Assembly (NCBI GenBank): GCA_902489945.1
Contig: CABUBZ010000023.1
Location: forward strand, 1 to 30,547
DNA from: an uncultured Collinsella sp.
GTDB lineage: Bacteria; Actinomycetota; Coriobacteriia; Coriobacteriales; Coriobacteriaceae
Length of the DNA: 30,547 nucleotides
Direction: 5' to 3'
Below are positions 22,551 through 30,491 of the stretch, piece by piece. The position numbers and the translations under genes were made by a program. Position 1 is the stretch's first letter; the number at the start of each line of letters is the position of its first letter. The notes beneath the pieces were generated by a model. That model was given only the letters and a program-made list of their open reading frames with translations. It was not told the origin of the DNA and searched no databases.

Positions 22551-23015
22551 TTAGAAGTGGCGGCGGATGGCGTCGACCATGCCCTGGGGCGTGGTTTGGC
22601 CGAGCACATCGGCTGCGGCGTCGGCATCCATAAAGATATTCATGAGCGCCTGCAGCGCCTCGACCTGGCCGCCCGGCTCGGCAATACCCAAATTGATGAC
22701 GATCTGCGCCGGCACCGGAGCGCCCATGCCAGCCATAGCGTTAAATGTCACGGACGCGGCGGGCTTCACCACCGCGATATAGGGCTTGGCCACAAACCCC
22801 GGATCGGTATGCGGAATGGCAATGTTTGCCGCCGGCATGGCAAGACCCGTGGGATAGGCATCCTCGCGCGTGCGAACGGCGTCGAGCCAACCGGACGCAA
22901 TGTAGCCACGCGGGGCAAGCTCGCCCTCGAGCCGCGCAAACACCTCATCCGGCGTTGCACACTCCCAATCAAAAAACACCAGCTCAGGCGTAAACAGCGC
23001 TTCGTTATCCGCCAT
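22551..23015 (-). CDS. PTS sugar transporter subunit IIA (fructose/mannitol/galactitol type)
   Basis: A 154-residue phosphocarrier domain. The phosphorylated His is expected at residue 69 in ANIAIPHTDPG, and VRTREDAYPTGLAMP upstream fits the PTS EIIA type 2 family (PF00359), closest in feel to galactitol GatA. No IIB or IIC gene is adjacent, so it is either a partner of a distant system or a regulatory IIA. GAGAGGTGAG lies before ATG 23015. Repeat elements flank it on both sides, suggesting a single-gene transcription unit. Confidence 0.88.
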   Translation of the reverse strand: MADNEALFTPELVFFDWECATPDEVFARLEGELAPRGYIASGWLDAVRTREDAYPTGLAMPAANIAIPHTDPGFVAKPYIAVVKPAASVTFNAMAGMGAPVPAQIVINLGIAEPGGQVEALQALMNIFMDADAAADVLGQTTPQGMVDAIRRHF

Positions 23016-23033
23016 GCACTCACCTCTCTCACC

Positions 23034-23089
23034 TAGTCACCTGGGACGTTCTTAAACGGCTAGTCGTTTAAGAACGTCCCCGATGACTA
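23034..23089. repeat. GGGACGTTCTTAAACG palindrome
   Basis: Arms of 16 bases (23043-23058 and 23065-23080) are exact complements, with an outer stem TAGTCA / TGACTA (23034-23039 and 23084-23089). The centre GCTAGT repeats the outer TAGTC. It lies 18 bases upstream of the PTS IIA start. Confidence 0.75.
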
Positions 23090-23136
23090 CCTAAAACAAA
23101 GGGTGGCCACTCGCGCCTTGGCGCCAATGACCACCC
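23090..23136 (-). terminator. Terminator of the purine gene cluster
   Basis: GGGTGG (23101-23106) pairs with CCACCC (23131-23136), with an inner GCGCC / GGCGC. On the minus strand the stem is followed by TTTGTTTTAGG. It lies about 32 bases after the purN stop. Confidence 0.7.
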
Positions 23137-23167
23137 TGACTACTCGGCTAAATTGTACTGTGCGCCG

Positions 23168-23869
23168 CTAGCCGCGAGGCGCATCAATTGCGACCTTGCC
23201 GCTCTCCAGCACATGAACGCGGCCATCGGCGAGCATCTGCACGACCTCGGGATACAGCACGTGCTCAATCGCATGGATGTGCTCCTCGAGCGTGTCGACA
23301 TCCCAACCCTCCTCAACAGCCAGCGCGCGCTGGGCGATGATGGGACCGTTGTCGTAGATCTCGTTGGCAAAGTGCACGGTCACGCCGGTCACCTTGACGC
23401 CGCGAGCAAACGCATCGTCAATCGCATGGGCGCCGGTAAAGCTCGGCAGCAGCGCCGGATGCAGATTGACCACGCGGTTGGGGAACGCTGCCAGCAGCGG
23501 CGTATGCACCATGCGCATGTAACCGGCCATGACCACGTACTCGCAGCCGCGCTCGAGCAGCTCGTGCGCGATGATCTCATCGGCAGCGATGGGGTCGGCG
23601 TACACATCCTTGGACAGCGTGAGCGTCTGGATGCCAGCACGCTCGGCACGCTGCAGTCCCTTGGCCGAAGGACGGCTCGACACCACAAGCTCAATCGATG
23701 CGTTGAGCTTGCCGGCGGCGATCAGGTCGATCAGCGCCTGCAGGTTGGTGCCCGAACCGCTGATGAGCACGCCGATCTTGAGCGGCGCGGCCGTATCGGT
23801 GCCGGTCGGACGGGTGTAGGGCACAAAGCCCAGGCCCTCGCCAGCAGCCATCTGCTCGTTAGCGCTCAT
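23168..23869 (-). CDS. purN: Phosphoribosylglycinamide formyltransferase (GAR transformylase)
   Basis: Transfers a formyl group from 10-formyl-tetrahydrofolate to GAR, third step of purine synthesis. The 233-residue product contains IGVLISGSGTNLQALID near the start of the core, VMAGYMRMV, NLHPALLPSFTGAHAI with the catalytic His and its loop, and GVTVHFANEIYDNGPII with the conserved His and Asp. The chosen ATG 23869 overlaps the end of purM by 11 bases; ATG 23851 is an alternative. A poorly conserved 30-residue N-terminal extension precedes the core. The two genes are clearly translated as a pair. Confidence 0.94.
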   Translation of the reverse strand: MSANEQMAAGEGLGFVPYTRPTGTDTAAPLKIGVLISGSGTNLQALIDLIAAGKLNASIELVVSSRPSAKGLQRAERAGIQTLTLSKDVYADPIAADEIIAHELLERGCEYVVMAGYMRMVHTPLLAAFPNRVVNLHPALLPSFTGAHAIDDAFARGVKVTGVTVHFANEIYDNGPIIAQRALAVEEGWDVDTLEEHIHAIEHVLYPEVVQMLADGRVHVLESGKVAIDAPRG

Positions 23870-24962
23870 CGGAGTACACGACCTTACCGGAACCCTCGAC
23901 GCACTCGCCCACGCGGAACGGCTTCTCGCCGAGCGCAACCAGAGCCTCGGTAACCGCGGCCTCGTCCTCGGGGGCGACGATCAGGCACAGGCCAACGCCC
24001 ATGTTGAAGGTCTTGCATGCCTCGTTGGGCGCAAGCTCGGCCTGGCGCGACACGTAGGTGATGACGGGCGGAACGTCCCAACCCATCTCGGCACCGTTGC
24101 GGGTGACCACGGCGTCGACGTCGTCGGCGAGCGCGCGGTTGAGGTTCTCGGTAATACCGCCGCCAGTGATGTGGGCGATGGCGTGCACGTTGGCGCCGCC
24201 GCGCAGCAGCTCCAGGATCGGCTTGACGTAGATGCGCGTGGGGGCCAGCAGAGCGTCTGCCAGCGATGCACCGCCGAGCTCCTCGAGCGGACGGCTCAGC
24301 TCCTCGGCCTTAGCGGCGGCCTCGGGCGTGCCCGGCTTAATGCCGTCGACGCCGATGACCTTGCGCACGAGTGAGTATCCGTTGGAGTGCACGCCAGTGG
24401 AAGGCAGGCCCAAGATCACGTCGCCGGGGCGGACGTTTGCGGGGTCGAGCATCTTGGGACGGTCGACGACGCCCACGGTAAAGCCGGCGAGGTCGTAGTC
24501 GGCCGGAGCCATGACGCCCGGGTGCTCGGCCATCTCGCCACCAACGAGCGCGCAGCCCGCGAGCTTGCAGCCGTCGGCCACACCCTTGATGATCTTTGCC
24601 ATGTGCTCGGCCTCGATGTGACCGATGGCAACGTAGTCCAGGAAGAACAGCGGCTCGGCGCCCGAAGCCAGAATGTCGTTGACGCACATGGCGACCAGGT
24701 CCTGGCCCACCGTCTCATGACGGTCCATGATCTGGGCGAGCACGAGTTTGGTGCCCACGCCGTCGGTGCCGCTGATCAGGATCGGGTCTTCCATATCCTT
24801 AAGCGCGGCAGCCGAGAACAGGCCACCGAAGCCGCCGATGCCGCCGGTAACCTCGGGGCGATTGGTGTCCTTGACCATCTGCTTAATCGCGTCGACGGCG
24901 CGGCCGCCCTCAGCGGTATCGACGCCGGCATCCTCATACGTCACATGCTTGCTGTCGCTCAT
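23859..24962 (-). CDS. purM: Phosphoribosylformylglycinamidine cyclo-ligase (AIR synthetase)
   Basis: ATP-dependent ring closure of FGAM to AIR, the fifth step of the pathway. The 367-residue product has the usual order: YEDAGVDTAEGGRAVDAIK, GGFGGLFS, SGTDGVGTKLVLA, VAMCVNDILASGAEPLFFLD, LVGGEMAEHPGVM, GLPSTGVHSNGYSLVR and AHITGGGITENLNR. GAGAGGAAGG precedes ATG 24962. It lies 157 bases after purF and overlaps purN. Confidence 0.97.
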   Translation of the reverse strand: MSDSKHVTYEDAGVDTAEGGRAVDAIKQMVKDTNRPEVTGGIGGFGGLFSAAALKDMEDPILISGTDGVGTKLVLAQIMDRHETVGQDLVAMCVNDILASGAEPLFFLDYVAIGHIEAEHMAKIIKGVADGCKLAGCALVGGEMAEHPGVMAPADYDLAGFTVGVVDRPKMLDPANVRPGDVILGLPSTGVHSNGYSLVRKVIGVDGIKPGTPEAAAKAEELSRPLEELGGASLADALLAPTRIYVKPILELLRGGANVHAIAHITGGGITENLNRALADDVDAVVTRNGAEMGWDVPPVITYVSRQAELAPNEACKTFNMGVGLCLIVAPEDEAAVTEALVALGEKPFRVGECVEGSGKVVYSDER

Positions 24963-25079
24963 CTGAGCCTTCCTCTCCCACTACCGTGGCGCCGCGCGGG
25001 CGCCAAACGGTGCTCATAGTTGCGTTCATTTCGGCGCGCGCCATAACAGCACGCGCCGTCATATCAACAAAACAGCAGG

Positions 25080-25122
25080 TAAAACCTACCAAAATAAACC
25101 TGTCCCCACATGGCAGGTTTTA
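25080..25122 (-). repeat. GGGGAC-loop hairpin overlapping the purF stop codon
   Basis: Read on the minus strand it begins with the purF TAA (25122-25120), then stem AAAACCTGCCA, loop TGTGGGGACAGGTTTATT, and stem TGGTAGGTTTTA. It matches the element at the pth stop at 38 of 43 positions. The stem difference here forms a G-T pair, so the hairpin is preserved. Confidence 0.78.
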
Positions 25123-26790
25123 GGCCTCGCCGTGCTCCTCTTCCCAGCTGCGGTCGTCGTATTTCTCGACCACGGCGTCGTCGTCAAAGTGCAGCGGCTT
25201 GTCCAGGTTGCGGGGCTTAAAGCCCTCCATGAACTTGTCGCGGCCAAAGCTCTCGGGAATCGCCACGGGGTAGCGGCCGGTAAAGCACGCATCGCAGTAA
25301 CCGCCCTTGGGCATGACCTTAAGCAGGCCCTCGACCGAAAGGAAGGCCAACGAATCGGCGCCGATATACTCGCAAATCTCGTCGACCGTCTTGTTGGCGC
25401 TGATAAGCTGCGACTGCACGTCGGTATCGATACCGTAGAAGCACGGCCAGATGACCTCGGGCGAGTTGATGCGGATGTGAATCTCCTTGGCGCCGGCGTT
25501 GCGCAGCATCTTGACGAGCTGCACCATGGTGGTGCCGCGCACGATGGAGTCGTCGATGACGACCAGGCGCTTGCCCTCGATGTTGTCGCGCAGCGGGTTG
25601 AGTTTCATACGCACGCCCATGGCGCGCAACTCCTGCGTAGGCTCGATAAACGTACGGCCCACGTAGCGGTTCTTGATAAGGCCCTCGCCAAAGGGAATAC
25701 CGCTCTCGTGCGAATACCCCTCCGCAGGCGGCAGGCCGGAGTCGGGCACGCCGATGACCAGGTCGGCCTCGACGGGCTCCTCATGTGCCAGCTGACGACC
25801 CATGTCGTAACGGCAGGCATAGACGCTCTTGCCGTTCATGATGGAGTCGGGGCGGGCAAAGTAGACCTGCTCAAAGATGCAGTTGGCGGGCTCTTCGGCT
25901 GCAGGCACGCCCTGCTCGGATACCAGGCCCTCGGCGCTGATGCGCAAGATCTCGCCGGGACGGACGTCACGGACGTACTCGGCACCCACGATGTCGAGTG
26001 CGCAGGTCTCGGAAGCAACGACCCAGCCGCCGGCGCGCGTGACACGGACGGCGGAGTCGACCGTCGCGGCGCCGTCCTGCGACGGCAGCTGCGAAACGGC
26101 TGCGGCATCGGCCTGGTCCAGACCCTCGTCCACCAGCTTGCCCAGCACGAGCGGGCGAATGCCGTGTGGATCGCGGAATGCGTAGAGCGCCTGCTCGTTG
26201 ATGAGCGTCATGGCGTAGCCGCCGCGCACGAGCTCCATGGTCTTGCGAATGCCCTCGCGCAGATGGCCTGTACGCTGGGTAAAGTAGCCGATAAGCTTGG
26301 TCGCGACCTCGGAATCCGAATTGGAGAGGAACGGCACGCCCAGCTCGATCAGCTGGCGGCGCAGCTCATCGGTGTTGACCAGAGTGCCGTTGTGCGCGAG
26401 CGCGATAATGACGCTATTGATGGTAGAGAGGTGCGGCTGAGAGGCTTCCCAGCTCTTGGCGCCGGCAGTGCCGTAGCGCACATGACCCACGGCCAGCTGG
26501 CCGGAGAGCGTCGACAGGTCGGCGTTGGAGAACACGCGGTCGAGCAGGCCCAGATCCTTGCGGACCATAACCGTGCCGCCGTCGCCCACGGCGATTCCCG
26601 CCGATTCCTGGCCACGGTGCTGCAGTGCACGCAGGCCAAAGTACGTCAGTCGAGCCACGTCGCGATCGGGCGCCCATACGCCGAAAATGCCACATTCCTC
26701 ATGCAGCTGGTCGGAGTCCGGATCATACGTCGACATGGTGTTCACCTGTCCCGCGGCACGCTCGGCCGCGCGGATGGTTTCTTGAGACAT
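25120..26790 (-). CDS. purF: Amidophosphoribosyltransferase
   Basis: Committed step of purine synthesis: PRPP plus glutamine to phosphoribosylamine. The 556-residue chain begins with a propeptide-like stretch ending before Cys 33 (EECGIFGVWA), which would become the N-terminal nucleophile after processing. Glutaminase motifs LRALQHRGQESAGIA, GHVRYGT and ALAHNGTLVN follow. The phosphoribosyltransferase half carries VIGVPDSGLPPAEGY and VVIDDSIVRGTTMV (PRPP loop). Cys-containing motifs WPCFYGIDT and YCDACFTGRYP suggest the iron-sulphur type seen in Bacillus. It leads the purF-purM-purN transcription unit. Confidence 0.97.
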   Translation of the reverse strand: MSQETIRAAERAAGQVNTMSTYDPDSDQLHEECGIFGVWAPDRDVARLTYFGLRALQHRGQESAGIAVGDGGTVMVRKDLGLLDRVFSNADLSTLSGQLAVGHVRYGTAGAKSWEASQPHLSTINSVIIALAHNGTLVNTDELRRQLIELGVPFLSNSDSEVATKLIGYFTQRTGHLREGIRKTMELVRGGYAMTLINEQALYAFRDPHGIRPLVLGKLVDEGLDQADAAAVSQLPSQDGAATVDSAVRVTRAGGWVVASETCALDIVGAEYVRDVRPGEILRISAEGLVSEQGVPAAEEPANCIFEQVYFARPDSIMNGKSVYACRYDMGRQLAHEEPVEADLVIGVPDSGLPPAEGYSHESGIPFGEGLIKNRYVGRTFIEPTQELRAMGVRMKLNPLRDNIEGKRLVVIDDSIVRGTTMVQLVKMLRNAGAKEIHIRINSPEVIWPCFYGIDTDVQSQLISANKTVDEICEYIGADSLAFLSVEGLLKVMPKGGYCDACFTGRYPVAIPESFGRDKFMEGFKPRNLDKPLHFDDDAVVEKYDDRSWEEEHGEA

Positions 26791-26832
26791 GGCATCCCCT
26801 CAGAGCCTCGTATTTTTGGCGTTACCCGCCTT

Positions 26833-26838
26833 ATTATA
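26833..26838 (-). promoter_or_regulatory. Possible -10 box for purF-purM-purN
   Basis: TATAAT on the minus strand, about 43 bases before the purF start codon. No clear -35 partner. The short leader leaves little room for a purine riboswitch, and none was recognised. Confidence 0.35.
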
Positions 26839-27021
26839 CGCACGGCGCGACGCGCTCCCCGGCGCATGAGCAGCGCTTTTTAAAAGCCCACCGAGCTAAT
26901 AATCAGTTTTGTTGCCAAACATTTTATCGGTCTGTCCAGTGCAAGCGCCCGCGCCCCCAGATGGCCGCCGCGTCCACCGTTGGGGATTACAAAGTTGCAA
27001 TTGGGACGTTCGTCCTGTCTT

Positions 27022-27050
27022 TTGGCAGGTCGGCGGCGTATCCTTATAAC
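27022..27050 (+). promoter_or_regulatory. Promoter of the PF06541 membrane protein gene
   Basis: TTGGCA (27022-27027) and TATAAC (27045-27050) are separated by exactly 17 bases, a good housekeeping sigma pattern, and the start codon is 26 bases further on with GAAAGG between. Confidence 0.6.
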
Positions 27051-27076
27051 CTACAACAAAGCGAGAAAGGTTCTGT

Positions 27077-28306
27077 ATGGATCGAAACGAACTCGACCCC
27101 AGCGTCCCCAGCGCCACGGAGGTCAAGAAGATCCCCCTCATCATTAAGGTGTACGCCGTCCTGTGCATCCTTTCCGGCGTGGGCACGCTCCCGTCGGTCG
27201 CTGCCTTTATGTGGCAGGTCATCACGGCACTTGTTAACGGCAACGCCACCGAAAAGCTCGGCGACAACACGCTCGTCGCAGTCGGCCCTATCGTCGCCGG
27301 CATCATGCTCTCTGCGGCAAGTGCCGTCATCCTAATCATCTTTGGCCTGGACCTTATCAAAAACCAGCGCCGCAACGCCGCCCGCCTGTCCTACATCCTT
27401 ATTGCATTCACCGTCGTCGAGCTTTTGGTCGACGTGATGCTCCAGGGCATCGGGCCCTTCCTGCTGCGTCCCGCGATCCAGCTCGGCATCCTCGTTGCAC
27501 TTTCGGCAACCGTCGACCCCACGCTGCGCCAGGAGCGCGAACTGCAGCGCCGCCTGCAGGAGATGCTCGACCGCGACGCCGCGGCAGAGGGCATGCTCAG
27601 CCGCGATGAAACCGGCGAGGGCTACATCAAGCTCAACTACTTCAACCTGTTCTGGGTGTTCTTTGTCTGCTGCATACTCGGCCTGATCGCCGAGGACATC
27701 TGGCACATGACGGTCGACGACCCGGGCGTCTATCAGAACCGCGCCGGCATGCTGTTTGGCCCCTTCAGCCCCATCTACGGATTTGGCGCCGTGCTCATGA
27801 CCATGGTGCTTAACCGCTTCTACAAAAAGAACCCCATCATCATTTTCCTGGTGAGCGCCCTACTCGGCGCCAGCTTTGAGGTGTTCGTGGGCTGGTTTAT
27901 GCAGACCGCGTTTGGCGTGGTCTCGTGGAGCTACTCGCACATAACGCTGTTCGGTTTGCCCGATCCGCTCGTGGTCCTCACGGGCGGACGCACCTGCACG
28001 GGCTTCGCCTGCCTGTGGGGCCTGGGCGGCCTCATCTGGATCAAGCTGCTGCTGCCGAGGCTGCTTAAGCTTATCAACAAGATCCCCTGGAAGAGCCGCT
28101 ACTCGGCCACCGTCATCTTTACCGTTATCATGCTGGTCGACGGCGTCATGACACTGCAGTCGCTCGACTACTGGTACCAGCGCGTTAACGGCACGGAGCC
28201 GGACATTCCCGTCGCACAGTTCTACGGAGAGCACTTCGATAACGAATACATGGAAAACCGCTTCCAGAGCATGACCATGAGCCCCAAGGATGCGACGCGC
28301 GTGTAG
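27077..28306 (+). CDS. PF06541-type integral membrane protein (putative ABC transporter permease)
   Basis: A 409-residue membrane protein. The N-terminal 160 residues form about four hydrophobic segments, a charged linker (QERELQRRLQEMLDRD) follows, and the C-terminal part matches the CmpB/PF06541 family with NRAGMLFGPFSPIYGFGAVL, GASFEVFVGWFMQTAFG, WSYSH and CTGFACLWGLGGLIWIKLL. Family members are called putative ABC permeases, but no ATPase is adjacent and the function is unproven. GAAAGG lies before ATG 27077. It is a single gene with its own promoter and terminator. Confidence 0.85.
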   Translation: MDRNELDPSVPSATEVKKIPLIIKVYAVLCILSGVGTLPSVAAFMWQVITALVNGNATEKLGDNTLVAVGPIVAGIMLSAASAVILIIFGLDLIKNQRRNAARLSYILIAFTVVELLVDVMLQGIGPFLLRPAIQLGILVALSATVDPTLRQERELQRRLQEMLDRDAAAEGMLSRDETGEGYIKLNYFNLFWVFFVCCILGLIAEDIWHMTVDDPGVYQNRAGMLFGPFSPIYGFGAVLMTMVLNRFYKKNPIIIFLVSALLGASFEVFVGWFMQTAFGVVSWSYSHITLFGLPDPLVVLTGGRTCTGFACLWGLGGLIWIKLLLPRLLKLINKIPWKSRYSATVIFTVIMLVDGVMTLQSLDYWYQRVNGTEPDIPVAQFYGEHFDNEYMENRFQSMTMSPKDATRV

Positions 28307-28328
28307 CGCTCACCGCGCCCAAAACGCA

Positions 28329-28367
28329 AAATGCCCGCCGGTATCACACGTACCGGTGGGCATTTTT
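28329..28367. terminator. Bidirectional terminator
   Basis: ATGCCCGCCGGTA (28331-28343) pairs with TACCGGTGGGCAT (28351-28363) with one mismatch-tolerant G-T position. TTTTT follows on the plus strand and TTTTG on the minus, so it can serve both convergent genes. Confidence 0.85.
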
Positions 28368-28396
28368 ATAAACGATCCTTCTATCGACGCAAGCCT

Positions 28397-28816
28397 CTAC
28401 GCCTCGCGCTCGACCTCACTCACGCATTCGTTCTTGATGGTGCCAACGAGCGCCTGCAGCGCATCGACCACGTGTGGGCGAATGTCCCCGCCGATAAGCA
28501 CGAGCATGATGTCGTCACCTACGGCAAGCCCGCCGCTTGCCAGCCACACGCGCACATAGCCGATACCCGGCATCGCGCGCGTGGCCTCAATAGCAGCCTG
28601 CACCTTCTGAGCATCGAAGCCAAACACCATGCCGCCCACCTTATGCCCAGGCGCCACGCCATCGGTCTCGACTCCGCGCACCTCGGCCTTGGGCGTCGCA
28701 CGCACCACACCGTTATGCGTCAGATACATCCCACAGCCTGCCGCCGAAGCATCGGCCTTGGCCTCGCGCAGCCAAGCATCAATCGAAGGCATCAATTTGT
28801 CACTCTCGAGCATCAT
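28397..28816 (-). CDS. Divergent MoaE-like protein (molybdopterin synthase catalytic subunit family)
   Basis: A 139-residue protein with the outline of MoaE: LTHNGVVRA near the N-terminus, AMPGIGYVRVWLASGGLAVGDDIMLVLIGG in the middle (motif part LAVGDDIMLVLIGG) and LQALVGTIKNE at the end. Against E. coli MoaE from memory, the His-Arg of the SAHR motif is reduced to DIR, the His of the VIHRIG region is absent, and of the two catalytic Lys only the first (TIK) is kept. It may have lost synthase activity or changed function. No moaA, moaB, moaC, moaD or mogA gene is nearby. ATG 28813 is an equally good start given GGGAG just upstream. Confidence 0.7.
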   Translation of the reverse strand: MMLESDKLMPSIDAWLREAKADASAAGCGMYLTHNGVVRATPKAEVRGVETDGVAPGHKVGGMVFGFDAQKVQAAIEATRAMPGIGYVRVWLASGGLAVGDDIMLVLIGGDIRPHVVDALQALVGTIKNECVSEVEREA

Positions 28817-28834
28817 TTCTCCCTTACCGTCGTC

Positions 28835-28871
28835 GAGTAGCCAATTTGGGACGGGGCCTTTTTAGCTACTC
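28835..28871. repeat. GGGAC-loop hairpin between sortase and MoaE-like genes
   Basis: GAGTAGC (28835-28841) and GCTACTC (28865-28871) enclose CAATTTGGGACGGGGCCTTTTTA. The stem sequence is unlike any other copy, yet the loop keeps GGGACGG. Confidence 0.6.
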
Positions 28872-28880
28872 TCGAACAAC

Positions 28881-29879
28881 TTATTCCTCGACCGGCGTGA
28901 GCACCATGACGGCACGCGTGTTGCTCAGCGACAGCGAGCGGCACGTCACAAGCGTGACGACCTTGGTTGCCGAGGCCGCACGCTCGCTCGCGTCGCTCGC
29001 CACGGCAGAGGCACCGTCGAGCATTTCGGACAGATAATTCGTCAGCCCGTCATCACCCTCAAAGTTGGGCGTGCGCGCCTTGGCATACGTGTCCTCGACC
29101 ACCTTGGTCGCCAGCGGACGCAACTTGTACGTCGCATCACGCGTGATGTAGTACACGTACTCGATGCTATCGAACGTCGCTTGGTCGGTGGTATCCGAGA
29201 TCACGTTGAACATCGAGCCGTCGTTCATATGATGGCCGTAAATTGTTGTCTGCTGGTCAACCATTCCCGGCGCGGTATCGTCGCTATCCAAGAAGATCGC
29301 ACCCGACGCATTGGATGTACCGTCAAACAGTGTGTTGAGATACTTGGAGTTGTTGTTGGTCTGCACCACGGGATAGTTAATGTTGGTGCCCGGTGCGTAG
29401 ATCCAGCCGACAACCTCGGGGTTTGTCTGCGCGAGGGCGTCGAAGTCGATAATCGGCACACCACTGGCATCCTTGTCGCTCACATATTGTTTTTCGATCT
29501 TTTGATACGACTCACTCGCCTGCTTGTAGCCGATCTGCGCATTGATAAAGATGGCAGCGGCAGCTACGAGCAGGCCGATACCGATGATGATGAGCAGAAT
29601 GGGAATAACCGAGCGGCGCTTCTTACGCGGCGGCTCGGTGTAACCAGATGGTGCGGTATGCGATGAGGACCGAGGCGGCTTTTTGGCCGTGCCATATGAC
29701 GAGGGACGATACGCGGCCGGCGCATCTTGACGGCGATGGGACGCCGGCGCTACGGGACGCGGCGCACGAGCCTGTTGAGGAGAGGATGCCCGACCCCGTT
29801 GCGACACGTGGGCAGCTCCCGGCTTGGCCGGGTCGGGAATCTGAGAAGTCGAAAAACGTTTTCCCTGATAGTCGGACAT
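28881..29879 (-). CDS. Class B-like sortase
   Basis: Membrane transpeptidase that would attach proteins to the cell wall. The 332-residue chain has a long Pro/Ser/Arg-rich cytoplasmic tail (1-89), one membrane segment (about 91-112), and a catalytic domain with His 216 in IYGHHMNDG, Cys 313 in TLVTC and Arg 322 in LSNTRAVMVLTP. The acidic, extended region between His and Cys fits class B. AAGGAG lies before ATG 29879. It starts 36 bases after purE on the same strand, so it may be co-transcribed with it. Its substrate is unknown; the two surface proteins here carry LAATGD, not the NPQTN-type motif usual for class B. Confidence 0.9.
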   Translation of the reverse strand: MSDYQGKRFSTSQIPDPAKPGAAHVSQRGRASSPQQARAPRPVAPASHRRQDAPAAYRPSSYGTAKKPPRSSSHTAPSGYTEPPRKKRRSVIPILLIIIGIGLLVAAAAIFINAQIGYKQASESYQKIEKQYVSDKDASGVPIIDFDALAQTNPEVVGWIYAPGTNINYPVVQTNNNSKYLNTLFDGTSNASGAIFLDSDDTAPGMVDQQTTIYGHHMNDGSMFNVISDTTDQATFDSIEYVYYITRDATYKLRPLATKVVEDTYAKARTPNFEGDDGLTNYLSEMLDGASAVASDASERAASATKVVTLVTCRSLSLSNTRAVMVLTPVEE

Positions 29880-29915
29880 GGCTCTCCTTATGCTGCATAT
29901 GAGATAGCAGAGCGC

Positions 29916-30380
29916 TTACGCGTCGGCCATCTCCTGCTTCATCTTCTCGATAACCTTGCGATACTCGGGGTCGCAGGCGCCCAAAATCTGCGTGGCATAG
30001 ATGGCAGCGTTCTTGGCACCGTTGATGGCAACGCAGGCCACGGGCACGCCCGAAGGCATCTGCACCATCGACAGCAGCGAATCCATACCGCCCAGGTCAC
30101 TCGTCTTCATAGGCACGCCGATGACCGGCAGCGGCGTAAAGGCAGCCACGACACCACCCAGGTGAGCGGCCTTGCCGGCGGCGGCGATAATCACTTTGAT
30201 ACCGCGATCGGCGGCAGTCGAAGCCCACTCGTGGACCTTCGCCGGTGTGCGGTGTGCGCTCGCAATGACAAGCTCATAGGGCACGCCCAGCGCCTCGAGC
30301 TCGGCGGTGCAACCTTCCATAACGCCCAGATCGGACTTGGAGCCCATAATGATCCCGACAACCGGCTTCTGATCTGCCAT
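29916..30380 (-). CDS. purE: 5-(carboxyamino)imidazole ribonucleotide mutase (PurE class I)
   Basis: Moves the carboxyl group of N5-CAIR to give CAIR in purine synthesis. The 154-residue product shows VGIIMGSKSDLGVME, the phosphate/active-site loop IASAHRTPAKV and AAGKAAHLGGVVAAFTPLPV, typical of the class I enzyme. ATG 30380 is preferred over TTG 30386 since AGGAGG lies 9 bases upstream of the ATG. A PurK partner is expected but is not in the window. It is separated from purF-purM-purN by about 3 kb. Confidence 0.96.
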   Translation of the reverse strand: MADQKPVVGIIMGSKSDLGVMEGCTAELEALGVPYELVIASAHRTPAKVHEWASTAADRGIKVIIAAAGKAAHLGGVVAAFTPLPVIGVPMKTSDLGGMDSLLSMVQMPSGVPVACVAINGAKNAAIYATQILGACDPEYRKVIEKMKQEMADA

Positions 30381-30443
30381 AAACAAAGACCTCCTGTTGA
30401 GAACGGCGACGCGGCGGATCCGCGACCCTTAACTACTGAGAGT

Positions 30444-30449
30444 AGTATA
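30444..30449 (-). promoter_or_regulatory. Possible -10 box for purE
   Basis: TATACT on the minus strand, about 64 bases upstream of the purE start. The -35 region is not convincing. Confidence 0.3.
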
Positions 30450-30491
30450 GCTGCTCCCGTCCCTGCGGTCTGCGGGTGCCCCGCGGCGGTC

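Noticed and set aside
7990..25122. CRISPR array from the recurring short repeats
   Set aside because: Copies are kilobases apart, occur on both strands, have no regular spacers, and no cas gene is present.
25132..26883. 583-codon open frame on the plus strand
   Set aside because: Antisense shadow of purF, whose motifs, start and length are all canonical.
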